From NCBI GenBank assembly GCA_030154385.1, contig JASKJZ010000039.1, forward strand, positions 1-11,823: 11,823 nt of DNA, in the 5' to 3' direction. The translations under genes and the position numbers were made by a program. Shown here in pieces: positions 1-6,912 of the stretch (positions are counted from its first letter, which is position 1; each line of letters begins with the position of its first letter). This DNA comes from Clostridiales bacterium (lineage in GTDB: Bacteria; Bacillota_A; Clostridia; Lachnospirales; Lachnospiraceae). A model generated the notes under the pieces. It was given only the letters and a program-made list of their open reading frames with translations, was not told the origin of the DNA and searched no databases.

Positions 1-317
1 ACCGGATCGTCGGACATAGCCGCTGTGACAGCAGATAAATCCTCTTGGAACTCATCTTCTACAAACTCCTCTGGTACATCCTGCTCTAATTCTAAAAGTG
101 CTTCCTCATTTGGCTCATCCTCTAATTCTGCTGGTTCTAACACTACAATGTTGTTGGACTCAAGATGCTCATAAATTTTATCAACCTGATCGACATCCAA
201 ATTAAATTCCTTAAAAAAGTCATTTAATTTATCTATTTCAAGAACACCTTTATTCTTCTTTGCCAAAGCTACAAGTCCATCTAACCGGCCTAAAAAATCA
301 ACTGTTGTATCGCTCAT
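1..317 (-). CDS. RNA polymerase sigma-70 factor, N-terminal part (cut by window edge)
   Basis: Only the first 105 codons lie in the window; the gene runs off the left edge. It starts at an ATG (317) preceded by a strong GGAGGAA ribosome binding site. Residues 1-60 resemble sigma-70 region 1.1, the DNA-mimicking autoinhibitory domain of primary sigma factors: a lysine-rich helix (LVALAKKNKGVLE) is followed by helices ending in YEHLESNNIVVLE. Residues 63-95 form a very acidic linker (many Glu and Asp). The last visible residues, SDDPV, match the start of region 1.2, which normally continues as DPVRMYLKEIG. This would direct RNA polymerase to promoters. It is not next to dnaG, where the housekeeping rpoD usually sits, and it has its own promoter, so it may be a second primary-type sigma factor. 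The DNA-binding regions 2-4 are not visible, so the paralogue question stays open. Confidence 0.8.
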   Translation of the reverse strand, partial: MSDTTVDFLGRLDGLVALAKKNKGVLEIDKLNDFFKEFNLDVDQVDKIYEHLESNNIVVLEPAELEDEPNEEALLELEQDVPEEFVEDEFQEDLSAVTAAMSDDP

Positions 318-348
318 TTGTATTTCCTCCATTTTGACACTAAACCGT

Positions 349-377
349 ATTGTATCACAGTATTGATTGACAGTAAA
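349..377 (-). promoter_or_regulatory. Promoter of the sigma factor gene
   Basis: On the minus strand, TTTACT (377-372) and TACAAT (354-349) are separated by 17 bases. This is a fair sigma-A type promoter, with four of six and five of six consensus matches. Transcription would start near 342, giving a leader of about 25 bases that contains the GGAGGAA ribosome binding site. Its -35 box touches that of the divergent mrp promoter. Confidence 0.55.
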
Positions 378-395
378 GAGAAATTTGAGTATGAT
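367..395 (+). promoter_or_regulatory. Promoter of the mrp gene
   Basis: A perfect TTGACA (367-372), a 17-base spacer and TATGAT (390-395, five of six consensus matches) form a strong sigma-A type promoter. Transcription would start at about 401-403, only about 12-14 bases before the ATG at 415. This argues against the upstream in-frame TTG at 367 being used for translation, because that codon lies inside the -35 box. Confidence 0.7.
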
Positions 396-414
396 TAGGA
401 ATGAGGTGATTATA

Positions 415-1248
415 ATGAGTGAAACATGTTCTGGAAGCTGTTCTGGCTGCGGAGAAACAGGTTGTAATGAGCGCAAGCCGAGCAAAGAAGATTTTTTAGA
501 ACCAATGAATTCCCTAAGTAATATCAAAAAAGTAATTGGTGTTGTGAGCGGTAAAGGTGGCGTAGGAAAATCCTTTGTAACCTCTTACCTTTCGGTCTGC
601 CTTCGAAAAATGGGCTACGACACCGCTATCTTGGATGCCGATATCACAGGGCCTTCGATTCCAAAGGCGTTTGGTGTCCATGGAAGAGCACAAGGAAATG
701 AGTCTGGTATTTTCCCATCGGAAAGTAAAATGGGTACCAAGATGATGTCCATCAATCTCTTACTTGACTCGGAGGAAATGCCTGTTGTTTGGAGAGGACC
801 CATTATTGCTGGTACTGTTAAGCAATTTTGGTCTGATGTGATCTGGGGCGATGTAGACTACATGTTTGTTGACATGCCGCCAGGAACTGGTGATGTTCCT
901 CTTACCGTTTTTCAGTCAATTCCACTGGATGGCATCATCATCGTGACTTCTCCGCAAGACCTGGTTTCCATGGTCGTTGCGAAAGCAGTTAACATGGCAA
1001 AGGAAATGGATATCCCAATTCTTGGAATTGTCGAAAACTACAGCTATGTCGAATGCGGAAGCTGCGGTGAGAAAATTTCGGTATTTGGCGAAAGCCACAT
1101 TGAAGAAATCGCGAAAAAGCATGAACTAGAGGTGTTGGGTCAAATCCCACTGACTCCAAGTATTGCAAAGGCAATTGATAACGAAGATATCGAAAGCCTG
1201 GATGGTGATTGGCTTTCTAAAGCAGTTACTGTCATCGAACATCTATAA
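415..1248 (+). CDS. mrp: Mrp/NBP35 family iron-sulfur cluster carrier ATPase
   Basis: Cytosolic P-loop ATPase of the Mrp/ApbC/NBP35 family (277 residues), known to bind and deliver iron-sulfur clusters to apoproteins. The deviant Walker A motif GKGGVGKS is at residues 46-53, DADITGPS at 74-81, and the Walker B-like VDMPPGTGD at 152-160. A CxxC pair (Cys214 and Cys217) fits the cluster site bridging the dimer. The N-terminus carries four closely spaced cysteines (5, 9, 12, 17), an arrangement like the extra ferredoxin-type cluster site of eukaryotic NBP35. The N-terminal DUF59/MIP18 domain of many bacterial Mrp proteins is absent. The start at 415 was chosen because GAGGTGAT (403-410) lies just upstream and because an in-frame start at 367 would fall inside the promoter. 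The gene stands alone and ends at a bidirectional terminator. Family assignment is certain; the client proteins are unknown. Confidence 0.93.
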   Translation: MSETCSGSCSGCGETGCNERKPSKEDFLEPMNSLSNIKKVIGVVSGKGGVGKSFVTSYLSVCLRKMGYDTAILDADITGPSIPKAFGVHGRAQGNESGIFPSESKMGTKMMSINLLLDSEEMPVVWRGPIIAGTVKQFWSDVIWGDVDYMFVDMPPGTGDVPLTVFQSIPLDGIIIVTSPQDLVSMVVAKAVNMAKEMDIPILGIVENYSYVECGSCGEKISVFGESHIEEIAKKHELEVLGQIPLTPSIAKAIDNEDIESLDGDWLSKAVTVIEHL

Positions 1249-1295
1249 AAAAACGAGTTGTGTCTAGCCTATGGCTTTTCACAACTCATTTTTTC
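1247..1295. terminator. Bidirectional intrinsic terminator
   Basis: GAGTTGTG (1255-1262) pairs with CACAACTC (1280-1287). Inside the loop, AGCC and GGCT (1266-1269 and 1273-1276) can extend the stem. A run of A (1247-1253) precedes the hairpin and a run of T (1289-1294) follows it, so it can terminate mrp from the left and the convergent patatin-like gene from the right. Both genes end within a few bases of it. Confidence 0.85.
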
Positions 1296-1296
1296 T

Positions 1297-2145
1297 CTAT
1301 TTTACTGGTGTTTCAAACAACTTTTTAATCCGTTCCATCTGTTTCTTCGCCATATCGTATCCATGCTGATAGCTTTCCTCTAAAACAGAAGTGTCTTTCT
1401 CAAAGCTATCCAAAGCATAATCGGGACGAAGAAGGATTGCTCTTCCTTCTTTTTCAAGCTGTTCACAAAAAGCTACGGTTTCATTATAGGCGATGTGTCG
1501 TGTTAAGATACGCTCCTTGAGCCTTGGATAAGTCTTTGCTATTCGCATCGCAGCAAGTTTACTTTGCCGTTCCAGCTTCTTTTCATAGCCCTTTGGTCTG
1601 GTGAGTACAATCAAATGGGTTTCATTTCCATCCGCGATTGCCTTTCTTACTGGAATTGGATCGGCGACACCTCCGTCATAATAGGCGTTACCACCCCATT
1701 CAATCGCTGGGAACAACAGCGGAAGGGCGCAAGTCGCACGAAACATCGTAAAATTTTTATCACTTTCTAAACCATCCAGGTATTCTGCATTTCCAGTATC
1801 TGCATTGGTCACGCCCACTAACATTCTTCCTTGATAGCTCTGATATGTCTTCCAGTCAAACGGAACCAGATGCTCTGGTATTTCACCAAATACAAAATCA
1901 AGGCCAAACAGACTTTTTTGCGTACGAAAATTACGAAGACCTATGTAACGTTTATCATTTCGATACTTTTTTGCAATCTCCAAATTCCTCCCGATCTGGC
2001 GTGAAACATAGGACATTCCATCTGAGATTCCAGCAGACACTCCTATTATATAAGGAAACATCACACCTTCTTCCAATAATGCATCCATAATCCCACAGCT
2101 AAAGATGGGGCGAAATGTACCCCCTTCTAATATTAGGCTTGGCAT
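1297..2145 (-). CDS. Patatin-like phospholipase family protein
   Basis: Predicted cytosolic serine lipid acyl hydrolase of the patatin family (282 residues). Patatins use a Ser-Asp dyad. The nucleophile elbow is GVSAG (residues 35-39, Ser37) and the acid is in DGG (157-159, Asp157), followed by the usual DPIPV. The glycine-rich oxyanion loop near the N-terminus reads EGGTFRP (7-13) rather than the more common GGGxRG. Arg12 is kept, but the third glycine is replaced by threonine. No signal peptide or membrane segment is seen. The ATG at 2145 follows AAGGAGGG at good spacing. It is the last gene of a minus-strand group with the small protein and alpha/beta hydrolase genes, and may also have its own promoter. 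The substrate cannot be read from the sequence; lysophospholipid or another membrane-derived ester is a guess from the family. Confidence 0.88.
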   Translation of the reverse strand: MPSLILEGGTFRPIFSCGIMDALLEEGVMFPYIIGVSAGISDGMSYVSRQIGRNLEIAKKYRNDKRYIGLRNFRTQKSLFGLDFVFGEIPEHLVPFDWKTYQSYQGRMLVGVTNADTGNAEYLDGLESDKNFTMFRATCALPLLFPAIEWGGNAYYDGGVADPIPVRKAIADGNETHLIVLTRPKGYEKKLERQSKLAAMRIAKTYPRLKERILTRHIAYNETVAFCEQLEKEGRAILLRPDYALDSFEKDTSVLEESYQHGYDMAKKQMERIKKLFETPVK

Positions 2146-2204
2146 TTTATCCCTCCTTCTTATCTATCCCCAACTGCCTCATCCATACAAATTCCAATTT
2201 TTAT

Positions 2205-2234
2205 ATTATAACTGCTTTAAGAGTTCTTCCACAA
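2205..2234 (-). promoter_or_regulatory. Possible internal promoter for the patatin-like gene
   Basis: A perfect TATAAT (2210-2205 on the minus strand) overlaps the stop codon of the small upstream gene. A weak -35 candidate, TTGTGG (2234-2229), lies 18 bases away. It could give the patatin-like gene a transcript of its own. The -35 is poor, so this is tentative. Confidence 0.35.
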
Positions 2235-2433
2235 AATCTACATCTGTGGCCTTTAACTTAATATTTGACGTCAATTCTTTTCCTTCTGGTGTCGTCACAT
2301 GAAATTCTATTACCGTTCCCTCCTTGAGCGCATCCTTTTGAACTGCGGTAAGAAACTGCGGAAATTTAGGATGATTCGTTACAAACACTTCCTTTGCCTG
2401 TTTTAATTTCAATATCATCGCTGGATTTATCAT
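2206..2433 (-). CDS. Small conserved-looking protein of unknown function (75 residues)
   Basis: No function is recognised. The protein is small, soluble and of mixed charge: an N-terminal helix-like part (MINPAMILKLKQAKEVF), a short NHPKFPQFL segment, then an amphipathic part with alternating hydrophobic residues (TVIEFHVTTPEGKEL) suggesting beta strands, and a C-terminal helix. It has no cysteine, signal peptide or membrane segment. It is judged real because AAAGGAG lies at good spacing before the ATG, it is collinear with both neighbours, and it fills the space between them with gaps of only 31 and 60 bases. I have the impression that similar short proteins starting MINPA occur in Clostridia, but this is recall and not a search result. 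Co-transcription with the two hydrolases is likely. Confidence 0.75.
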   Translation of the reverse strand: MINPAMILKLKQAKEVFVTNHPKFPQFLTAVQKDALKEGTVIEFHVTTPEGKELTSNIKLKATDVDFVEELLKQL

Positions 2434-2464
2434 TTTGCTACTCCTTTCATCTACCTAAAATGCT

Positions 2465-3187
2465 TCATGGAATCCAATCAACAATGGCATCGGTTGTAAT
2501 TTCCCATTGCTCACTCGGCGAAATAGCTGCGGTGCCATCTCCTTTTTGTTCTCCGTAATTTCCAAAGTAAGCATGGTTTCCACCTGATATTACGATTTCC
2601 TCCATATTGACTGCGTTTTCTTTTTCTTCCTGATACTTTTCCATATTCAGGACACCATCTTTCGAACCATAAATACTTAAGACACGAAAATCATCCGGAA
2701 GCTTACTGATTGGATAAGCAGCCAATAAAATCAGCCCCTTAAGCTCATCAGGGTGCTTTGCAGCGAAGCTGGCTGCCATAGCGCCTCCCAGGGAGTGGCC
2801 TCCAATATACCAGTTGTTAACCGTTGACAAATCCTCCATAATTTCATTTGCTGCATTCACATCAAAAACAGCAAGCTTAAATGGCATCTTAACTAGTACG
2901 CAGCAGATTCCCTTCTCCGATAAGGAATACATAAGCGGCTCATAGGCTTTCTCATCTACCTTACCACCTGGGTAAAAGATGAATCCATTGTCCGTTATGG
3001 TATTTCCATATATTGTATAATTTTCATAATCTGCCACAATTGATTCACTGTCTTCTTGTTTCGTGGCAAGCACATACCCGTTAGCATGATAATAATCTCC
3101 AACATAAATATCGAAGGCAGCACACAGGACAACAAATAAAATCCCCAAGAGGATTATTGTTTTTTTCCATGTTATCTTTTTATGCAT
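2465..3187 (-). CDS. Membrane-anchored alpha/beta hydrolase
   Basis: A 240-residue alpha/beta-fold hydrolase, probably carboxylesterase-like, held outside the membrane. Residues 10-25 form one hydrophobic segment after a basic start (MHKKITWKK), with no clear cleavage site, so an uncleaved anchor is likely. The catalytic triad can be placed: the nucleophile in GGHSLGG (129-135, Ser132), Asp177 in YGSKDGVL, and His205 in SGGNHAYFG. FYPGGKV (71-77) would supply the oxyanion loop. This pattern fits the abhydrolase_5 type group, for which the natural substrate is usually unknown. The ATG at 3187 follows GAGGAGG. It is the first gene of a three-gene minus-strand group, with its own promoter just upstream and the glycosidase terminator beyond that. 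Fold and triad are secure; the substrate is not. Confidence 0.87.
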   Translation of the reverse strand: MHKKITWKKTIILLGILFVVLCAAFDIYVGDYYHANGYVLATKQEDSESIVADYENYTIYGNTITDNGFIFYPGGKVDEKAYEPLMYSLSEKGICCVLVKMPFKLAVFDVNAANEIMEDLSTVNNWYIGGHSLGGAMAASFAAKHPDELKGLILLAAYPISKLPDDFRVLSIYGSKDGVLNMEKYQEEKENAVNMEEIVISGGNHAYFGNYGEQKGDGTAAISPSEQWEITTDAIVDWIP

Positions 3188-3229
3188 TTTTTATTCCTCC
3201 TCTTTCCTTATTTAAATTGTTCATTCTAT

Positions 3230-3258
3230 AGAATATACCATAATTAAAAAATTTACAA
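3230..3258 (-). promoter_or_regulatory. Promoter of the alpha/beta hydrolase operon
   Basis: On the minus strand, TTGTAA (3258-3253) and TATTCT (3235-3230) are separated by exactly 17 bases, each with four of six consensus matches. It lies immediately after the hairpin that ends the glycosidase transcript, so its -35 box falls within or next to the T-rich tail of that terminator. Confidence 0.5.
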
Positions 3259-3297
3259 GAAAAGAAATCTTCCTGGCAATACATGTTGCCAGGAAGA
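3259..3297 (-). terminator. Intrinsic terminator of the family 3 glycosidase gene
   Basis: A perfect 12-base-pair stem (3268-3279 with 3286-3297, TCTTCCTGGCAA) closes a six-base loop. On the minus strand it is followed by TTTCTTTTCTT. It starts about 20 bases beyond the glycosidase stop codon at 3319. A T-rich stretch on the other side (3306-3325) would also allow plus-strand function, but no plus-strand gene ends here. Confidence 0.85.
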
Positions 3298-3318
3298 TCC
3301 GAAGGTTTTTATTTTTTT

Positions 3319-6300
3319 TTATTTTGTTTTTGTTATAACACCATTCTTGTCACAATAATATTGCTTACCGTCCACCGTTACCCATTTTGAGGTTACCAGT
3401 TTACCGCTCTTAGTGGCAATGTATTTCTTTCCATCTAACTTAAAGAGTTTATCAGCCACTACTTTTCCAGTTGCCTTGGTTGTGTAATAAAGATTTCCAT
3501 TTACCTTAACAATTTCTCCTGTTGCAAGAGCTCCTGTTTCGGTTGCAAAATATTTTGCTCCACCTACTTTGATTAGTTTATCTTCTACAACTTTTCCAGT
3601 ACTCTTGGTTGTGTAATAACGCTTTCCATTGGTTACAACAATCGTACCTGTAACAACTGCTCCATTATCATCTACGATATACTTAGTTCCTGTTTTTGTC
3701 TCTACCATGGAGGATGTGTATTTTTCACCCTTATCATTTACGATATAACGAGTGCCAGCTTTCGTCTTTACAATCGAATCCGTAACTTTTTTACCATCGG
3801 CTGTATAGAACACGCCATTCTTTTCGGTTGCTGTTAGGGCGCCTTTTGCGATTTCTGTTTTTACTGCATCAATTGTTGCTGGTACCTCACCAGTCGTTGG
3901 TGTTGTTGGATTGGAAATAATTACACCACCAGTACCACCGCTGCTTCCATTGTTTGCCGCCTCTACTTTTACTTGTAAGGTCTTAAATACTGCACTCTCT
4001 TTGATTTGATTTAACATATTGATTGCAGAACGCTGTAAATCTCCAAGTCTTAAGGTTCCTGCTTCCAATGGCTTCAATAGAAGTGTCACGTTGTTTCCTG
4101 GCATTTCACAATCGTTTCCTGCCCACATTAAGTATTTTTGTACAATTCCAGTCGTAGTATCTCCATAATAAACGGAGCTTTTATTGACGCCCCCTACCGA
4201 ATACCAGTCGGTCATTACAAATCCACCAAATCCCCACTCACTTCTTAAGAGCTCGGTCAATAATCCATAATTTTCAAAGGTAGGAATTCCATTCACCATA
4301 TTGTAAGAACTCATTACGGTCATTGGGTCTGCATGTCTCACTGCATACTCAAAGCCAGCTAAATAGATTTCTCTTGCGGCACGTTCCGAAACCACAGAGT
4401 TACTTCCCATACGAGATGCTTCTTGATTATTGAATGCAAAGTGCTTAATACTTACACCTACACCAGAAGAGCTTCCATCCGCTTTTTTCTGAATACCATT
4501 GGTCTCAGCTGCTGCGGTAACACCCGTTACCAGTGGATCTTCTGAAAAATACTCAAAGTTACGTCCACAAAGTGGATTTCTATGAATGTTCATACCTGGT
4601 GCTAACCATACGGTCACACCGTATTCGAGCATTTCAGATGCGATTGCGCGGCCAACCTGTGTGATTACCTCTGGATCCCATGTCATTGCAAGTAGTGTTC
4701 CAATTGGGAAGGCGCTGCAATACTGATAATATTTCACCCCATCGGTCGTGTATAGAGAAGTTCCGCCAGTAAGAAGGGTTTTAAATTCGGTTGCATCTGC
4801 AATTTTCTTTTCTGTATAACGGGTACCACTCCAGCTATAGGTTCCTGTGTAATAAATCTTGCTTGAATCAAAGGTTGCCGTTGTTGCAACCAATTCATAT
4901 TTTACATAATCCTTTGTAATACGAATACCTGCTGGACCATCCGATAATACAATATTTGGAATGTATCTTGAGTTGTATAAATTGCTGGTCGTTTCTCCTG
5001 CTGCTCCATATACAGAATCTGCCTGTGAGCCAATCACTGCTGTATTGGAACCAGATTTTTCGAGTCCTTGGTAGCTTCCACCTTCTACGAGGTCAGCAAG
5101 TTCAACATTGCTCATACTCGCTACCAACTGTTCCATTGTAATGGTACCGTGCACTACGTCCAAAAGAGTATATGCGGTATCTGTAGTCACCGCTTTTATG
5201 GATTCTCCTGTTGCAGTTGTAGTGGTTCCATATTTATAAGAATCGCTGGTTTTGTCATTGCTGCTTACATAGGTTGTGGTCTCTCCAGCCTTATAGGTAT
5301 AGGTCGTTGGGGTTCCAAAGCTTGTGCTGCTAAGTGATATTTTGCTTACGCTATCGACACTGATTCCAGCAGAAGATGGTACAATCCCTGTTCCATAGTT
5401 TACTGTAGTATTGTCAATCACTTCGATTGCTGCTGGCTTATGTGACATAATGACATCGGAAGAATAGGTGCCATTTTTCATCTCTGCCTTGGTAAGACCA
5501 AGCTGATTCTCACAATACTGTGTGGTAACGTCTTTATTTAGCGTGATTTCAGCTGCAACAGCAGTATTTCTGGAGCTGTTACCAACACGAATGGTATAGA
5601 TACCATCTTCTAATACATACGCCTCCTTGCTCTCATTATAACTAGCCATATCCGCTGTATCAAAGCTGATGGTTACGTTCTCAGACTTACCAGCTTCTAC
5701 GGATACCTTTTTGTATCCTGCCAACTCCTGATAAGGCTTTTCCAAATCTCCTGCTGGTGCAGAGAAATAAACCTGTACCACTTCTTTTCCAGAAACGGCT
5801 CCTGTATTTGTTACGGTTGCATTTACGGTTACGGTATCCTTTGTAGCCGATACCGAATTTGTCTTAACAGAAAAATCGGTATAAGAAGCACCATATCCAA
5901 ATGGATATGCTACGGATTTTCCAAAGGTATCAAAATAGCGATATCCAACGTAGATGTCATCCGTGTAGATTTCCTCCGTCGTCACGCCATCACCATTTGC
6001 GGAAAAATAAGCAGCGGATGGGTAAGCACTATAGTCAAGCGCCCATGTATCGGTCAGCTTTCCAGAAGGATTCACCGTACCATTTAATACCTCAACCAGT
6101 GCATGACCACCATTCATACCAGCCTGTGACATAAGTAATAAAGAATCAAGGCCTGGTATCTGTCCACGATTAAATGCATCATCCGATGCATATCCACCTT
6201 TTCCATTGAAAAAGTTCGTATCAATCACGCCGCCAACGTTTAATACCACAATCACATTATCAAACGTTTTTCCAAGAATCGTCAGATTTTCCTTTTCATT

Positions 6301-6912
6301 ATCGGAAAGATAATAATCACCCTTCTTTGCGGAGCGGTCAGAGCCCTCTCCGGAATTGCGAGCTAACACATAGACTGCCGTCGTTGTTTCCTTTGCTGCC
6401 GCTTCTATCTTAATGGCTGCATCCGTTGCCGTTGCATAGGATGGCTCATTGTGTGCATAGCTGCCCCAAGAAGTAGTTCCTGTATTCCAAGCATCGTATT
6501 CTGCCGCGCGGTCTGTTAGAAAGCTTGTGGTATATCCTGTGATTACCTCGTCCGTAACCACGTCGTATCCCGCAGCTTCAAACCCTTTTAATACGTTTAC
6601 ATTGGCACCATCCTTTAGATAAACATCTCCCGAACCAGTTCCTCCCTTGATGGTCTGATAGGCTCCTGTTCCAAACAAGGCAATCTTTGTATTTGCCTCT
6701 TTTGATAGTGGAAGGGAATTGTTTTTGTTTTCCAACAGTACCATACCTTGTGTTGCCGCATACTGTGAGATTGCTGCATTGGTAGCTTCTCTCGTTGCCG
6801 TCGATGTTGGATCGGTGGATGCCGCGTAGGATGGCACAACACTCGTGAGCACCATAGCTGCAGAAAGCAGAATGGTCAGCCCTTTTTGCCCCAGCTTGTT
6901 AAATTTTTTCAT
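3319..6912 (-). CDS. Secreted glycoside hydrolase family 3 (beta-glucosidase-like), permuted domain order, C-terminal surface repeats
   Basis: A 1197-residue exported glycosidase. Residues 1-30 are a classic signal peptide, probably cleaved after SYA (28-30). Domain order is reversed relative to most family 3 enzymes. The alpha/beta sandwich domain comes first (about 50-300), with the probable acid/base Glu189 in SGEGSDR. A fibronectin III-like domain follows (about 360-455), then the TIM-like barrel (about 590-960). Barrel motifs are LSDGP (656-660), CGRNFEYFSEDP (782-793), IKHF (822-825) and MTDW (900-903, with the probable nucleophile Asp902). This reversed order is known from rumen and gut Firmicutes such as Butyrivibrio and Ruminococcus beta-glucosidases. 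A Gly/Ser linker near 985 leads to eight repeats of about 21 residues (1031-1197) resembling cell-wall-binding repeats. AAGGAG precedes the ATG at 6912. It would cleave terminal beta-linked sugars outside the cell; glucose versus xylose or other specificity cannot be decided. Confidence 0.93.
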   Translation of the reverse strand: MKKFNKLGQKGLTILLSAAMVLTSVVPSYAASTDPTSTATREATNAAISQYAATQGMVLLENKNNSLPLSKEANTKIALFGTGAYQTIKGGTGSGDVYLKDGANVNVLKGFEAAGYDVVTDEVITGYTTSFLTDRAAEYDAWNTGTTSWGSYAHNEPSYATATDAAIKIEAAAKETTTAVYVLARNSGEGSDRSAKKGDYYLSDNEKENLTILGKTFDNVIVVLNVGGVIDTNFFNGKGGYASDDAFNRGQIPGLDSLLLMSQAGMNGGHALVEVLNGTVNPSGKLTDTWALDYSAYPSAAYFSANGDGVTTEEIYTDDIYVGYRYFDTFGKSVAYPFGYGASYTDFSVKTNSVSATKDTVTVNATVTNTGAVSGKEVVQVYFSAPAGDLEKPYQELAGYKKVSVEAGKSENVTISFDTADMASYNESKEAYVLEDGIYTIRVGNSSRNTAVAAEITLNKDVTTQYCENQLGLTKAEMKNGTYSSDVIMSHKPAAIEVIDNTTVNYGTGIVPSSAGISVDSVSKISLSSTSFGTPTTYTYKAGETTTYVSSNDKTSDSYKYGTTTTATGESIKAVTTDTAYTLLDVVHGTITMEQLVASMSNVELADLVEGGSYQGLEKSGSNTAVIGSQADSVYGAAGETTSNLYNSRYIPNIVLSDGPAGIRITKDYVKYELVATTATFDSSKIYYTGTYSWSGTRYTEKKIADATEFKTLLTGGTSLYTTDGVKYYQYCSAFPIGTLLAMTWDPEVITQVGRAIASEMLEYGVTVWLAPGMNIHRNPLCGRNFEYFSEDPLVTGVTAAAETNGIQKKADGSSSGVGVSIKHFAFNNQEASRMGSNSVVSERAAREIYLAGFEYAVRHADPMTVMSSYNMVNGIPTFENYGLLTELLRSEWGFGGFVMTDWYSVGGVNKSSVYYGDTTTGIVQKYLMWAGNDCEMPGNNVTLLLKPLEAGTLRLGDLQRSAINMLNQIKESAVFKTLQVKVEAANNGSSGGTGGVIISNPTTPTTGEVPATIDAVKTEIAKGALTATEKNGVFYTADGKKVTDSIVKTKAGTRYIVNDKGEKYTSSMVETKTGTKYIVDDNGAVVTGTIVVTNGKRYYTTKSTGKVVEDKLIKVGGAKYFATETGALATGEIVKVNGNLYYTTKATGKVVADKLFKLDGKKYIATKSGKLVTSKWVTVDGKQYYCDKNGVITKTK
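3373..3630 (-). repeat. Two 129-base tandem repeats encoding surface-binding modules
   Basis: Within the glycosidase tail, residues 1095-1137 and 1138-1180 are two copies of a 43-residue unit, each made of two short modules. The DNA remains similar: TGTGTAATA and ACTTTTCCAGT recur at 129-base spacing. More diverged single modules flank the pair (1031-1094 and 1181-1197). The pattern suggests recent duplication of a two-module unit. Confidence 0.75.

Noticed and set aside
367..414. In-frame TTG start at 367 extending mrp by 16 codons
   Set aside because: The codon lies in a perfect -35 box (TTGACA), has no ribosome binding site, and the ATG at 415 has a good one and begins the conserved cysteine-rich N-terminus.
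3319..3822. Choline-binding repeats in the glycosidase tail
   Set aside because: The modules have the right length and Tyr/Gly pattern, but mostly lack the tryptophans that form choline sites (only one WVTV), so only a general surface-binding role is claimed.
5068..5337. 89-codon open frame on the plus strand with Cys/Gly/Ile-rich sequence
   Set aside because: It is antisense to a Thr/Ser-rich part of the glycosidase, and that composition explains the apparent membrane-like stretch.
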